The position numbers and the translations under genes are program-made. A stretch of DNA of 64,000 nucleotides from Leptasterias polaris (lineage: Eukaryota > Echinodermata > Asteroidea > Forcipulatida > Asteriidae), in contig JAZGTN010000073.1 of NCBI GenBank assembly GCA_037783415.1, positions 4,154,001 through 4,218,000 on the forward strand, written 5' to 3'. This document shows positions 50,203 to 59,904 of the stretch, one piece after another; positions within the stretch are counted from its first letter, which is position 1; each line of letters begins with the position of its first letter. The notes under the pieces were generated by a model that saw only the letters and a list, made by a program, of their open reading frames with translations, was not told the origin of the DNA and made no database searches.

Positions 50203-50704
50203 GTGCGAGGTGTCTTTGTAGCTAATCCTCTACAGTTGTTATACAATTGTTTTACTTTGTAATACTCTTGCTTTACTCCAAAGCGAGCAGCAGCGCCGGT
50301 GTCTGTGTGGTGTTGTGACCTGGTTTTGTGACTCTTCGGAGTGGGTTTCGTGTTCTTTTAAACCTGGAAAGTGTGTTGACATCTGCTGGCTTTTAGATTT
50401 AATGTTTGTTTTTGAATAAGATATGATTTATTAACATTTTATTCATGCAAATTGTGCGAGGTGTCTTTGTAGCTAATCCTCTACAGTTGTTATACAATTG
50501 TTTTACTTTGTAATACTCTTGCTTTACTCCAAAGCGAGCAGCAGCGCCGGTGTCTGTGTGGTGTTGTGACCTGGTTTTGTGACTCTTCGGAGTGGGTTTC
50601 GTGTTCTTTTAAACCTGGAAAGTGTGTTGACATCTGCTGGCTTTTAGATTTAATGTTTGTTTTTGAATAAGATATGATTTATTAACATTTTATTCATGCA
50701 AATT
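50203..50704. repeat. Perfect 251-base tandem duplication
   Basis: GTGCGAGGTGTCTTTGTAGC begins each copy (50203 and 50454). The copies look identical over their length by eye. A third, diverged partial copy lies just upstream (50,135-50,195). Confidence 0.93.
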
Positions 50705-51392
50705 GTTCCATCGGGTTTACCACCCATGGGGAAACCTCTGGCCAATTTTCAAAATAGTATTTTTTTGTAAATTGCTTTTTTCAGAGTACAACTAATAGTT
50801 TATTTATAGCCTTCAGGCCTTTGTTAAAATAACATGTTTGGCCTTTGTGCTCTATCTACTGGCTTTGGAGCCCTCCAAAATGTTGTTTGCTCCAAGACCA
50901 AAGTGGCCTTGCCCTAAAAATGTTGTTACAGCTTGAAGCCTATTGAAACTGTAATGAAGTTTTAAATAACAGATTTACATACCTTAAAATGCATTACATA
51001 CCTTAAAATGCATTACAAAAGTCCATAATCATGTCTCAGAAAACCCATACAAATCCATTTTTAAAGCAGTAAAATTAAAAGCTTCGCTCTATTTTGATTG
51101 TAAATTAGCCGGCACTCAAAACGTTCTAGCTACAACCCTGGCACTGTGTATATTGTATTATTATATATTTCTGGTAAGGAAACCAAGGATGTCACCCAAG
51201 TGAACTTAGTAACTGTAGCTGCAAGCCTGAGGAAACCTGTAAAAAAGGATGGTTGCTAAGTGAACCAGAAATACCGGGGTTAACAATTGAAACTGTAGCT
51301 CCTTGGACTCAATTTCAGTGTGCTTCGACGAGTGGCCCAGTCAGATGTGTCAAGATTTTAATTTTGTTTTTGTTTTTCGTTTTTGTGTTCAG

Positions 51393-51465
51393 GTTTCTCC
51401 TTCACGTGGACAGTCAATCCTAACGAGGAAGTCAATCAGCAGGATGACTGCTACCGGCCGAAGAG
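51393..51465 (+). CDS. Rho GEF exon 5 (residues 1332-1355)
   Basis: The acceptor TTTTTGTGTTCAG ends at 51392 and the donor AAGAG/GTACAG begins at 51466. It enters in phase 1 and exits in phase 2, matching its neighbours across a 8.9 kb upstream intron. It encodes GFSFTWTVNPNEEVNQQDD and a short basic end. There is no recognised domain. Confidence 0.85.
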
Positions 51466-51764
51466 GTACAGTTGACCTTTAACCCTTACCCACCGAAATC
51501 CTTCTCTATCTTTTTTTTTGCCAAAATGAAGGAATGCCCCACAGTTTTGAAAAATCCTGGGGAGAATCCTGCTATATATAATTGTGTTGCGTTGTTATTT
51601 AGCCCTTGAGAAAAACGCTGGTCCAAACATGAGGCCATTGATAAATTGTTCACGAGTGATTTGTAAGCAGTTAGCAACAGCTAATTTTATTCCGCTTTTT
51701 CCCTTTTTCTTCTCAAAATAAAAATACAAAATATACAAGATTTTGTTTTTCCATCCCTCTATAG

Positions 51765-51945
51765 TGAAGAGGTTAACCAGAGACCGCCCTCCTTCTACGA
51801 TGCCCCGAGAGCGTCAACGGGATCAGCCCCGCCCATTCCAACCCATCGCGCACTGAAGCCACCCAAAGTGCCACGCCCTTACAGCGAGCCCAACAGAAAG
51901 TTGAAGAGGAACAGTTTATCTCACGTCAAGAATCTTCCAATACCG
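51765..51945 (+). CDS. Rho GEF exon 6 (residues 1356-1416), proline-rich
   Basis: The acceptor CCATCCCTCTATAG ends at 51764 and the donor CCG/GTGAGT begins at 51946. It encodes a basic, proline-rich segment with APPIPTHRALKPPKVPRPYSEP, which contains overlapping PxxP sites of the kind SH3 domains bind. In ephexin relatives a proline-rich stretch ahead of the DH can be held by the protein's own SH3. Whether that happens here is inference. Confidence 0.9.
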
Positions 51946-52080
51946 GTGAGTAAAGAGTATTTCATTTGTTTTTATTATTGATTTTTATTAACTATCCCAA
52001 TGAATTTTCTACGTGTATCAAACATCTTAAAGATTGACTTTGATGTTTTAGTAATGTTTTTGTTTTGGTCTGTTTTCTAG

Positions 52081-52147
52081 AGCAAAGAAGAAATTACAGA
52101 GCAATTATCCAAGATATCCCGTCAGCGTTCTCGTTTTGTAACTCAAG
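52081..52147 (+). CDS. Rho GEF exon 7 (residues 1417-1438)
   Basis: The acceptor TCTGTTTTCTAG ends at 52080 and the donor CAAG/GTAAAT begins at 52148. It encodes SKEEITEQLSKISRQRSR and a few more residues, a charged, probably helical linker. Phases 0 in and 1 out match exons 6 and 8. Confidence 0.88.
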
Positions 52148-52545
52148 GTAAATTTTCTCATCCTGTTATCCTTGTGCCACTTTTTCATTAAGAATTGTGG
52201 ATGAGTGTTCGTCGTCTCTTATGTAACTAAGAAGAAGCTTGACGTTAACCATGTGACAATGGAAACACTGGATGTAGTCTGAGGAATTCAAATTAAGCAT
52301 TTACTTTTGACTGAACAAGGCGTTGTACCAGACATCGGTCAAATCTAAACTCACAAATGAGTTTATTAAATTTAGTTGATTCTTCATGAAAATTTTTCTT
52401 TTCTTTGCAAAGTTCTAATTTGACCTTCACGAATATGATTGAAAGGTTTTTACAAATTTCATAAATGAATAAATGGTAAAAAAAGATAAATCATATATGA
52501 ATGAAATTCCTTTCCTTAGCCATATTTTTAACTTTTATTTCTCAG

Positions 52546-53114
52546 AGCCCCTGTTCCAGCTTTATCAAGAAGACGCCCGCAGCAGAGATTCTTATCTCCG
52601 TCTCATGAACATCTCCTCCCTGGAGTCACTGACGAAATTTCTGGAGAAGCAAGAAGCCCTCAAGAAACAGAAGAGAGAGAGTCAGTCTCTCCCGAACCCA
52701 GTCCATTCTCCGGAGTACCGCGTTCTTGTCCCGGAGGAGGAGATCTACTGCTACCAATCCAGAGAGGAACTCAAGACCGAGGAGAAGAAGCACTTCCCGA
52801 CGGGCGAGAATTTCGAACCGGAGGACATCTATCAGACTGCTGAGCCTGTCTACGAACCTGCGGGAGAGCTCTTTTACGAGACCGGGAACCTCTTACACAA
52901 CAATGCTATTTATGAGTCGGGAAGTTTGGGGAGTTCGACTGGGGAAGGTTCAGGGGGAAGCGGCTCCGATGTGGAGATTCCAAAGCCGTACGGTCTTCTT
53001 CAGAGGACAGTTGGGTCGGGGGCAGTGAGGAGGTCATACTGGAGTGAGCTTCCGGAGGTCCTAAACAGCGGCCTCCTGGAGCAGATGACGCCTGAAGAGA
53101 AGAGACTACAGGAG
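52546..53114 (+). CDS. Rho GEF exon 8 (residues 1439-1628), regulatory segment before DH
   Basis: The acceptor TTTATTTCTCAG ends at 52545 and the donor GAG/GTCAGT begins at 53115. The first residues, EPLFQLYQEDARSRDSYLRL, resemble the short LYQ-type helix that covers the DH active face in the Tim/ephexin group and is released by Src-family phosphorylation. That resemblance is from memory of the family. The exon then encodes a charged helix and an acidic, tyrosine-rich stretch (IYCYQ, IYQTAEP, VYEPAGE, FYETG, IYESG), and ends with the first DH residues (EEKRLQE). Confidence 0.92.
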
Positions 53115-53639
53115 GTCAGTTCTGGTTTAATTCATTTAAGAAAGCGCTCTAAGGTCAAATTCAGTTTTGTGAACCACTCATTTTCTAATGGATAGTTTCC
53201 TTACGATAATGTTTTTAAATAACTAGAAATGTCCTCGTGTTAAAATGGTGCAAAATGCCACTTTCTTTGATACCCTTTTTTTTTAATTGAGAATTTTCAG
53301 TTTATGCCTAAATTCTGATGATATTCAATCAAAACGGCATTGAATTTGAGCTTATGACTGGCGGAAAAATTCCTTTTTGAAATGTACAGACGCACTTGAT
53401 TTTGCTGTTTAATGATGTCATACTTCAATGATGTCATACTTCAAATAAAATGAAATTGTACACCATTTTAATGTGAGGTTAGAGACTTCTTACTTTTTTC
53501 CCCTCTTTCATGAGGACTCAATCTATTGGAAAATGAGTTCATCACAAAACTCAATTTGACATTGGAGCCTCCCTCTTCAAAAATGCAAAATTTGTTACCA
53601 TCAAAAAACATCCAATGACACATATCAAATATATGGGCC

Positions 53640-53915
53640 TGTCAGCAGCGGTGCCAGACCTTTTTTTTTTTGACCCTCCCTAGTTATTAAACCTAAATCC
53701 TATGGTTCCCGCTCTTTCCAATGTGCTGTTGTTCAGTTATAAAAAAACAACTTACCAGAAGTTGTCAAACCGACCGAAACATCAGAACAATTCAAAACCC
53801 GCGTCAAAACATTACTGTCCAATTTGTACAACTCTTGAATTTATGAGAGTAGTGCATAATGACCTCTCTATGATCTGCTTTATATAAATATGGTTTTATT
53901 ATTATTATTAGCCTT
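53640..53915 (+). mobile_element. Decayed 3' end of a non-LTR retrotransposon
   Basis: One frame reads PEVVKPTETSEQFKTRVKT then LLSNLYNS and a stop, which fits the common C-terminus of CR1/L2/Jockey-type reverse transcriptase proteins (xxxFKxRLKTxLF). Upstream frames are broken. It ends in TATAAATATGG and an ATT tail. It lies in the intron between exons 8 and 9. Confidence 0.6.
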
Positions 53916-53969
53916 TCATTGGTGAGATAATCATGTAACAGAAATTATCAAAATAATGTTTTGTTTCAG

Positions 53970-54139
53970 GCGCTGTTTGAAGTGATCACATCTGAAGCGT
54001 CTTACCTACGTAGTTTGAATCTTGTCGTTGAGCATTTCTCAGAAGCCATCACCCTCCAGCCACCAACGGGTCTACTCAACAAGGTCCAACATCACCGACT
54101 TTTCTCTAACATCAGGAGTGTCCGAGATGCCAGCGAAAA
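53970..54139 (+). CDS. Rho GEF exon 9 (residues 1629-1684), DH conserved region 1
   Basis: The acceptor TTTTGTTTCAG ends at 53969 and the donor GAAAA/GTACGT begins at 54140. It encodes ALFEVITSEASYLRSLNLVV, the first DH helix (CR1) with its conserved Glu, then the LFSNI segment before CR2. Together with the CR3 helix in exon 11 it forms the surface that binds the Rho switch regions. Confidence 0.95.
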
Positions 54140-54304
54140 GTACGTAACTTTCTCTCACAAATTGACCATATTTGTTTACCCTTTGAGGGTGTTTTCAACA
54201 GCACATTTTATTGCATCTCAATTACACTGATGGTAATTATTTTGATTGCCTGTGTGTTGTTTTCTTGTATCAATGGCAAAATAAATAAAAATAATAACAA
54301 CAAT

Positions 54305-54605
54305 GAGAAAACTTTGTTTGTTTGTGTTTACCAACACTGATGTAACATCATCGTTTGTTTGTTTACCAACACTGATGTAACAATTATCCTTTGTTTGTTT
54401 ACAAACACGGATGTAAACAATCATCGTTTGTTTGTTTGTTTACCAACACTGATGTAAACAATCATTGTTTGTTTGTTTACCAACACTGATGTAAACAATC
54501 ATTGTTTGTTTGTTTACCAACACTGATGTAAACAATCATCGTTTGTTTGTTTACCAACACTGATGTAAACAATCATCGTTTGTTTGTTTGTTTGTTTACC
54601 AACAG
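54305..54605 (+). repeat. 37-base minisatellite abutting exon 10
   Basis: Seven units of TTTGTTTACCAACACTGATG + TAAACAATCATCG are followed by a last unit cut at ACCAACAG, which is the splice acceptor of exon 10. The T-rich part of each unit mimics a polypyrimidine tract. Confidence 0.92.
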
Positions 54606-54761
54606 GTTGTTGTTAGATCTTGAGGAGAGACAGCAAGACAACATCATCATCAGCGACATGTGCGACATCCTTTTGCAACATTTTGACACAGGCGGTTTCA
54701 ATAGCTACATCGTCTACTGCGCCAACAACCAATACCAAGTCAAGACCCTGGAAGAACTCAA
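54606..54761 (+). CDS. Rho GEF exon 10 (residues 1685-1736), DH middle
   Basis: It encodes LLLDLEERQQDNIIISDMCD, then FNSYIVYCANNQYQ and a TLEELK helix. The YCANNQYQ stretch corresponds to the Y-C/V-x-N-Q-x-Y segment of ephexin DH domains. The acceptor ACCAACAG at 54605 is made from the last, altered unit of an adjacent 37-base minisatellite. The donor is CAA/GTATGA at 54762. Confidence 0.94.
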
Positions 54762-55594
54762 GTATGACATTGTCTCAAAGACTGTTTCCTTTAGCACCTG
54801 ACTGCAGCAAATTCCTCAGGATTCGTTTCAATTTTGTTCTTCTTCAAATTGTTGGATGAAGAACTGTACTAAAAAAATTGTTGGAACAAACAAAGATTGT
54901 TAGGTGACTGTAGAGTTGAGTGTAACTTGTTGGATTTAGAGATGTATGCCCAAACCATAGAGTGGAGCATAACTGAATTTGAAACTTTTTGGTATAAAAG
55001 TTTTGTTGGGTGACTGTAAAGATAATCGTAATTTGTTGGTTTTTGGAACTGTACTCCAAAACTTTGTGATCAATAGAACAAGGATACAATGTAGGTGTTT
55101 CAATTATGTTGGATGACTGCAGACTCGAGCGCAATTTGTTTGATTTACAACTATACTCCAAAACTTGAAGTCAAGCTTAACCCTCCTACTTTGGGTAACT
55201 TTCTCCAGCGTGTTGACCAACCATTTGAAACTATCTACTGCACGTGTAGTGTATAGTGGCACAGTTGTGCACAGAACTGTGCACATGCATGGACATGTAT
55301 TTATACTGTGAAGTAACATTCACCGCATGTGTCATTAAAACACAGGCATGATATTCCTCCTACTTTAGTCTGATTTCCGATTTTTTTTTGCCCTTGGAAA
55401 AATCAGAAAAATTGTGATTAAATTGCCTGAAAAATCTATTGAACCATACACCATATGAACAAGTAGGTCAGCCCTTGTGCTAAAACATTATTCTCCTACT
55501 TTTTTCCAAGCACCAAATATCACGCCTGAAAACAACAGTTGTTGATATTAAATTGATATTAAACATTTTTATTTTGTATTTTTTTGATTTACAG

Positions 55595-55721
55595 GAAGAA
55601 TACATCCTTTGTTGAGGTGTTAAGGTTCCTTGAGAGTAGCCCAGCATGCTGTAGTCTTGATCTCCAGTCGTTTCTTATGCTACCATTCCAGAGAATTACT
55701 AGACTTCCCTTACTTCTCGAG
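55595..55721 (+). CDS. Rho GEF exon 11 (residues 1737-1779), DH conserved region 3
   Basis: The acceptor TTTTTTTGATTTACAG ends at 55594 and the donor GAG/GTAAAT begins at 55722. It carries the DH signature SFLMLPFQRITRLPLLLE, the long CR3 helix essential for nucleotide exchange, with the conserved Gln-Arg and Leu-Pro-Leu-Leu positions intact. This is the single most diagnostic stretch of the gene. Confidence 0.97.
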
Positions 55722-56193
55722 GTAAATATAAAAACTGGGAAAAAACACAATTTCCTCTTGGCTTCAGATTTATAATTTTAGCTGTTCTCTGTGAAGAAGA
55801 CATTAGTAGGCTTCGTGGCTTTCTAACTGACTGGGCTAGCAAGCAGTCCTGTTTAGTTGATGGCCGGAAATGTTAGTAGAAGACCTCCCAACAAGATTGT
55901 TCACCTATTTTATTGTTCATTTTAAAGTTTTTGTGATTTTTTTCTCAAAGAATTTAATTTGATCTCTCCAAAGTATGAAAAACAAATGATCGCATTATCG
56001 TGGGCACTTGCAATGATGTTTTTTTGCACGGAGCATTTTCGTGCAAAATACAACGTTTTTTGCAAAATTGAGATACAGCGTTTTCTTACTGACACAACCA
56101 AATTTGAGTCGCTCACCGGGCAGGTTAAGAAGTTGTTTATTATTGGATAAATCCACTGTCAGTATTATTATAATCTGTGCCATTTTATTTCAG

Positions 56194-56268
56194 GCGATAA
56201 GACAACAGGCAAAGCTTGAAAGTCCCTTACATAAAACAGCCATGGATGCACTCAAGGCCCTGAGAAAG
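56194..56268 (+). CDS. Rho GEF exon 12 (residues 1780-1804), DH C-terminal helix
   Basis: The acceptor CATTTTATTTCAG ends at 56193 and the donor AAG/GTAGGT begins at 56269. It has 25 codons, phase 0 at both ends, and continues the DH helix (AIRQQAKLESPLHKTAMDAL). Skipping it would keep the frame but break the catalytic helix bundle. Confidence 0.93.
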
Positions 56269-56472
56269 GTAGGTACCTGTTGTTTTACGTACTCAAATTA
56301 TTATTTTCTACGGCTGTTTCAGTTCATATCAAAATCAATGCCGAAGGCTGAGTTACATTGCACAAGATACAGTGAGGGGAAAAAAAAGTCCAAACTTTAT
56401 TTTGGTCACAACTTGAACTTTGACAAGGGGTCATCTTAGAAGGTCATGTGTTGTGTTGTATTTGGAACCCGT

Positions 56473-56857
56473 TTAAAGGCACTGAACACGTTTGGTAATT
56501 GTCAAAGACCAGTATTCTCACTTGGTGTATCCAAACATATGCATAAAATAACAAACCTGTGAAAACTTGGGCTCAATTGGTCATCGAAGTTGCAAGAAAA
56601 TAATGAAAGAAAAAACACCCTTGTTGCACAAATTTGTGTGCTTTCAGATGCCTGAAAAAGGCTTCAGGCCTGAAGTCTTTTTCAGATTCAAATATTTTAG
56701 TGAGAAATTACCTCTTTCTCAAAAACTACGTTACTTCAGAGGGAGTCGTTTCTCACAATGTTTTATACTATCAACAGCTCTCTGTTGCTGGTTACCAAGT
56801 AAGTTTTTATGCTAGTATATATTTTGAGTAATTACCAAACGTGTCCAGTGCCTTTAA
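56473..56857. mobile_element. TTAA-flanked miniature transposon, family 1
   Basis: TTAAAGGCACTGAACACGTT to ACGTGTCCAGTGCCTTTAA, 385 bases, opposite orientation to 26014-26389 and closely similar along its length. It lies in the intron between exons 12 and 13. Confidence 0.88.
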
Positions 56858-57304
56858 GTGCACAAGTTTGTTTCTTTCACATGTTAAACCAGTGTAAGTA
56901 GGACCAAGGTGGTCACCAAAATAATGGAATTTGTGCAAGACTTGCACGGTCTAGTCACAGTGTGAAAATTGTCCAGAAGTCTGGAAATGTGTGGAGTAAC
57001 CTATTGACCCATTGACGCAGAACGCACTTACACGCGCCTATCCTGTCACCCATTTTGGATGTCATAATAGTACACAAAGAAATCCACCCCCGAAATGGTG
57101 GAAATGGTAGGCGCGCATTTTGCAGAGGTGCTTTCTGCGTCTGCAAGGAGTCAGTATGCCATATTTGTCAACCCCTGTATTGAGGTTCAAATACAAAGTT
57201 TTTTTCCTTTATGGCATGCATGGATATTGGTGTTTCAATTATTTTCTGTCTTTGAAAGGAAACAATAAGATTGTCTTGGCATGTTGATTTTGTCTATTTG
57301 TCAG

Positions 57305-57400
57305 ATGGCCGAGCAATGCAATGAAGAAGCTAAGAGAATGGAACTCATTGAGGAGGTCACACAGCTCGCTAACCAGCTCGACTTCAGAGAAGGGGTCAAG
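57305..57400 (+). CDS. Rho GEF exon 13 (residues 1805-1836), DH-PH linker helix
   Basis: The acceptor TTTGTCAG ends at 57304 and the donor AAG/GTAGGT begins at 57401. It encodes MAEQCNEEAKRMELIEEVTQ and LDFREGVK. The CNEEAKRME run matches the last DH helix of ephexins (xCNEGxxRMxRMEQ). The segment joins DH to PH. Confidence 0.94.
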
Positions 57401-57529
57401 GTAGGTCAAAGCTCGCATCTTCCTGAAAAGCTGTCTGAAGCCCACTTTTGTCGCCCCTGAATACATTGTTGATAATAATTTGTTTTTATGACGTCTTTCA
57501 AAGCTAATGTAGGTCTCTCACAGTGCTGT

Positions 57530-57800
57530 ACATTATTATTAGCCCACTTCACTTGGTCTTAAGCTGTCCGTAAACCATCGTGACTCCTTTGGGGTATGCA
57601 CCACCGGCAACCAAATAGGCGCACAGGTTGCTAATTATTCACATCAACAATCTCTACTCCTGGGTGATGAGAAGCATTTATGTTAAGTGTGCGGCTCAAG
57701 GACACACGTGTCGGGTTTGGGATTCGAACCAACTCTCCGATGATTGGCCACCAGAATTTAAATTTGATTCACTAGACTGCTCAGCCATTATCGTTAATGT
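57530..57800 (-). repeat. Partial tRNA-derived SINE, minus orientation
   Basis: It contains GGTTCGAATCCC on the minus strand at about 57,720 and the adjoining AAGGACACACGTGTC block, with a gap where other copies carry the middle section. A shorter relative lies at 61670-61800. Confidence 0.6.
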
Positions 57801-57843
57801 ACTCTATTCATTGAGTGTCATTAAATAATGCATTTTTCAACAG

Positions 57844-58004
57844 AAAATGAACCTGTCTCAGACCACCTCGATTGTCAAGCGAGGGCGCATTCTCGTCATC
57901 AAGAAGGAGAACAAGTTACTAAACAGAGGCAAGCTGGCGGCAAAGAGCATCCATGTCATTGTCTTCACCGATAAAGTAGTCATCTGCAAGGAGAAGATAA
58001 AAGG
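57844..58004 (+). CDS. Rho GEF exon 14 (residues 1837-1889), PH first half
   Basis: The acceptor TTTTTCAACAG ends at 57843 and the donor AAAGG/GTAAGC begins at 58005. It encodes the first PH strands, IVKRGRILVIKKENK followed by HVIVFTDKVVICKEK, the typical strand pattern (L-x-R-G-x-L ... V-x-x-F-x-D-x-L). PH domains of this family help DH bind the GTPase and phosphoinositides. Confidence 0.94.
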
Positions 58005-58259
58005 GTAAGCTGAGACTTAGCTCAAATAATGTGTGGCTCCCTGTCTACAAAGGCAATGAGGAATACTGATTCTCATTTTAGCAAAAAGTGGTCAGACTAT
58101 TTTTCTCTTTCAACATCTGTTTGAAAACTGCTGTATTTGAAACAGTGGGTTGGTTTGAAAAAACGGATTATACATGATTGCTAAGGATTAAAACTATATA
58201 TATATATAATTTTAGTCTGAAAGCCTACTGATTATGAAGTTCATACAAGAACCATGTTT

Positions 58260-58540
58260 TCTGTGAAATGTTTCCGTCTTAAATGAAGTCATATTTTGAG
58301 AAAACTGTATCTGAAAACCCCCCCAAAATAATGCAACAGCTGATTTTGGTTCTTACAAATCCAAATTAAAGACAATGTGTTTACATGCTGAAAATTGTGC
58401 GTGGTTTTACACTATTTTTTCCTGATTCACACAACGGATTAAGCCCGAATTTTTCACAAGTTTGTTATTTTATGTAAAGTTTGTTATTTTATGTAAATAT
58501 AGTTGTTTCACAAAACATGGATACCGTTGTCTATAAATTG
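58260..58540. repeat. Family 3 dispersed repeat
   Basis: It shares CAACAGCTGATTTTGGTT, GACAATGTGTTTACATGCTG and CACACAACGGATTAAGCCC with copies at 9200-9420 and 30660-30944. Confidence 0.75.
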
Positions 58541-58573
58541 GTTTGAACTTCATCAACTTCTTTTCTCTCACAG

Positions 58574-58765
58574 AGAGCAGCTGAAGTATGAAGTTTACGA
58601 CTGGTGCCCGAGGAATCTTGTGCACATAGAGGCAGTCAACAATCCACAAGCTCATAATAAACTGCCTGACGGGGTACCGAGCACCTGCAAGCATGTCTTC
58701 ATCATGTCGTTCTTGCAGAATAACCAGAAGAAGGAGGTGGAGTTTGCCCTGGACGCTAACTCAGA
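58574..58765 (+). CDS. Rho GEF exon 15 (residues 1890-1953), PH middle
   Basis: The acceptor TTTTCTCTCACAG ends at 58573 and the donor TCAGA/GTGAGT begins at 58766. It encodes YEVYDWCPRNLVHIEAVNN, a loop with KLPDGVPSTCKHVF, and EVEFALDANS, which leads into the closing helix. It follows the ephexin PH order. Confidence 0.93.
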
Positions 58766-59202
58766 GTGAGTACTGTCATCTCTTTTCTGGAACTTTTGTC
58801 CCAAAGTGATTGTAATTTTAATCCAAAGTCAGACACAAACCAATGTCAGAATAATCCCAAAAAGTGAAATGGTTTGCATGAAATACCCACTGGACCATTG
58901 GCCAGAACCAAGTTTTTTTTTTTTAACTGGCCAGTAACCCAACGACTGGACAAGTCCAGCAGTTTAGTGTGATTAAAACACATATGTGTAAAGATTTACT
59001 AATCATTCAAAACCATCTCATAATAATTCAGTAACTATAAAAATGAAAATAACTTTTAATAGGTCTTGCAAACATATTTCTGGCTTTATAGGAAATTTGC
59101 TGAGCTAAAGACATGCGGTCTATTGAGATTTACTTCAATTTGAGCTTTGAGTTTATTTCGATAGTGCTTATCTTTGAGCTTCTTCAACAGCAGTTATTAG
59201 TG

Positions 59203-59615
59203 CCGTGTCGTGGCTGAGCGGTCCAGCACACCGGACTCAAGCTCTGGTGTTACTGATCAGCAGAGTGTGGGTTCGAGTACCGGTCTTAGCTCTTGTGTCC
59301 TTAAGCAAGACACTTAAACATTATTGCTTGGATGGGACGTGAAGCTGTTGGTCCCGTGTGTAGTGTAATGCACGTAAAAGAACCCAGTGCACTTATCGTA
59401 AAGAGAAGGGGTTTGCCCCGGTGTTTCTGGCACGGTTTGCTGCATTAAGTTTAAGCCACAGCACCTTGTAAACCATTACAAGGTGCTACATGTGTATATA
59501 CATGTAAAATAAGTCTTACAAGTCAAAACATAGCTCTGCAAACTCTGGTGCTTTGGGACGCCCCTCAGGTGTGAAAAGTGCTGTATAAGAACTGATTATT
59601 ATTAATGTTATTATT
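59203..59615 (+). repeat. Full-length tRNA-derived SINE
   Basis: A box GTGGCTGAGCGGTCCAGCAC, B box GGTTCGAGTACC, then the ACACTTAAACATTATTGCTT, GTAATGCACGTAAAAGAACC and GCACCTTGTAA blocks, ending in ATT repeats. The acceptor of exon 16 lies only about 60 bases further on. Confidence 0.85.
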
Positions 59616-59676
59616 ATCTTTCAAAATTATAACTATGGACCTTTGATAATTTTGTTTTTTGCTTTCTTTCTGATAG

Positions 59677-59756
59677 AGCTGAGAAGGAAAGATGGATGGA
59701 TGCCATGCACCCTGCTAAGCGAACTCAAGACGGGGAGACTATCTATGAATCTTGGG
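59677..59756 (+). CDS. Rho GEF exon 16 (residues 1954-1980), PH C-terminal helix
   Basis: The acceptor TTTCTTTCTGATAG ends at 59676 and the donor TGGG/GTAAGC begins at 59757. It encodes AEKERWMDAM, the closing PH helix with its near-invariant Trp, then a short linker. A 1.7 kb intron packed with a 17-base-unit satellite follows. Confidence 0.93.
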
Positions 59757-59904
59757 GTAAGCTGGCTTCTGTAGATAGTTCCCTTGACATCACTCAGTGT
59801 CAAGTCAGGGCAATGATATATATCATAGCTTTTCAAGGCAATAATACATATATTTTTTAATGCACGTTTGTATACATTGCTATTATAGACACATTGGCTG
59901 TATG

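Larger units (their letters stand above)
42473..51392 (+). other. Rho GEF intron 4, 8.9 kb
   Basis: The longest intron inside the coding part. It contains the GAATGGTCAGACAG repeats (42,540-42,850), a CCAATTGG-rich tract, CGTACGTACACA repeats (43,989-44,028), a minus SINE (44915-45165), a SINE fragment (48225-48325), a diverged tandem pair (46533-46890) and the 251-base duplication. The plus-strand frame at 47346-47639 is unexplained. Confidence 0.6.
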
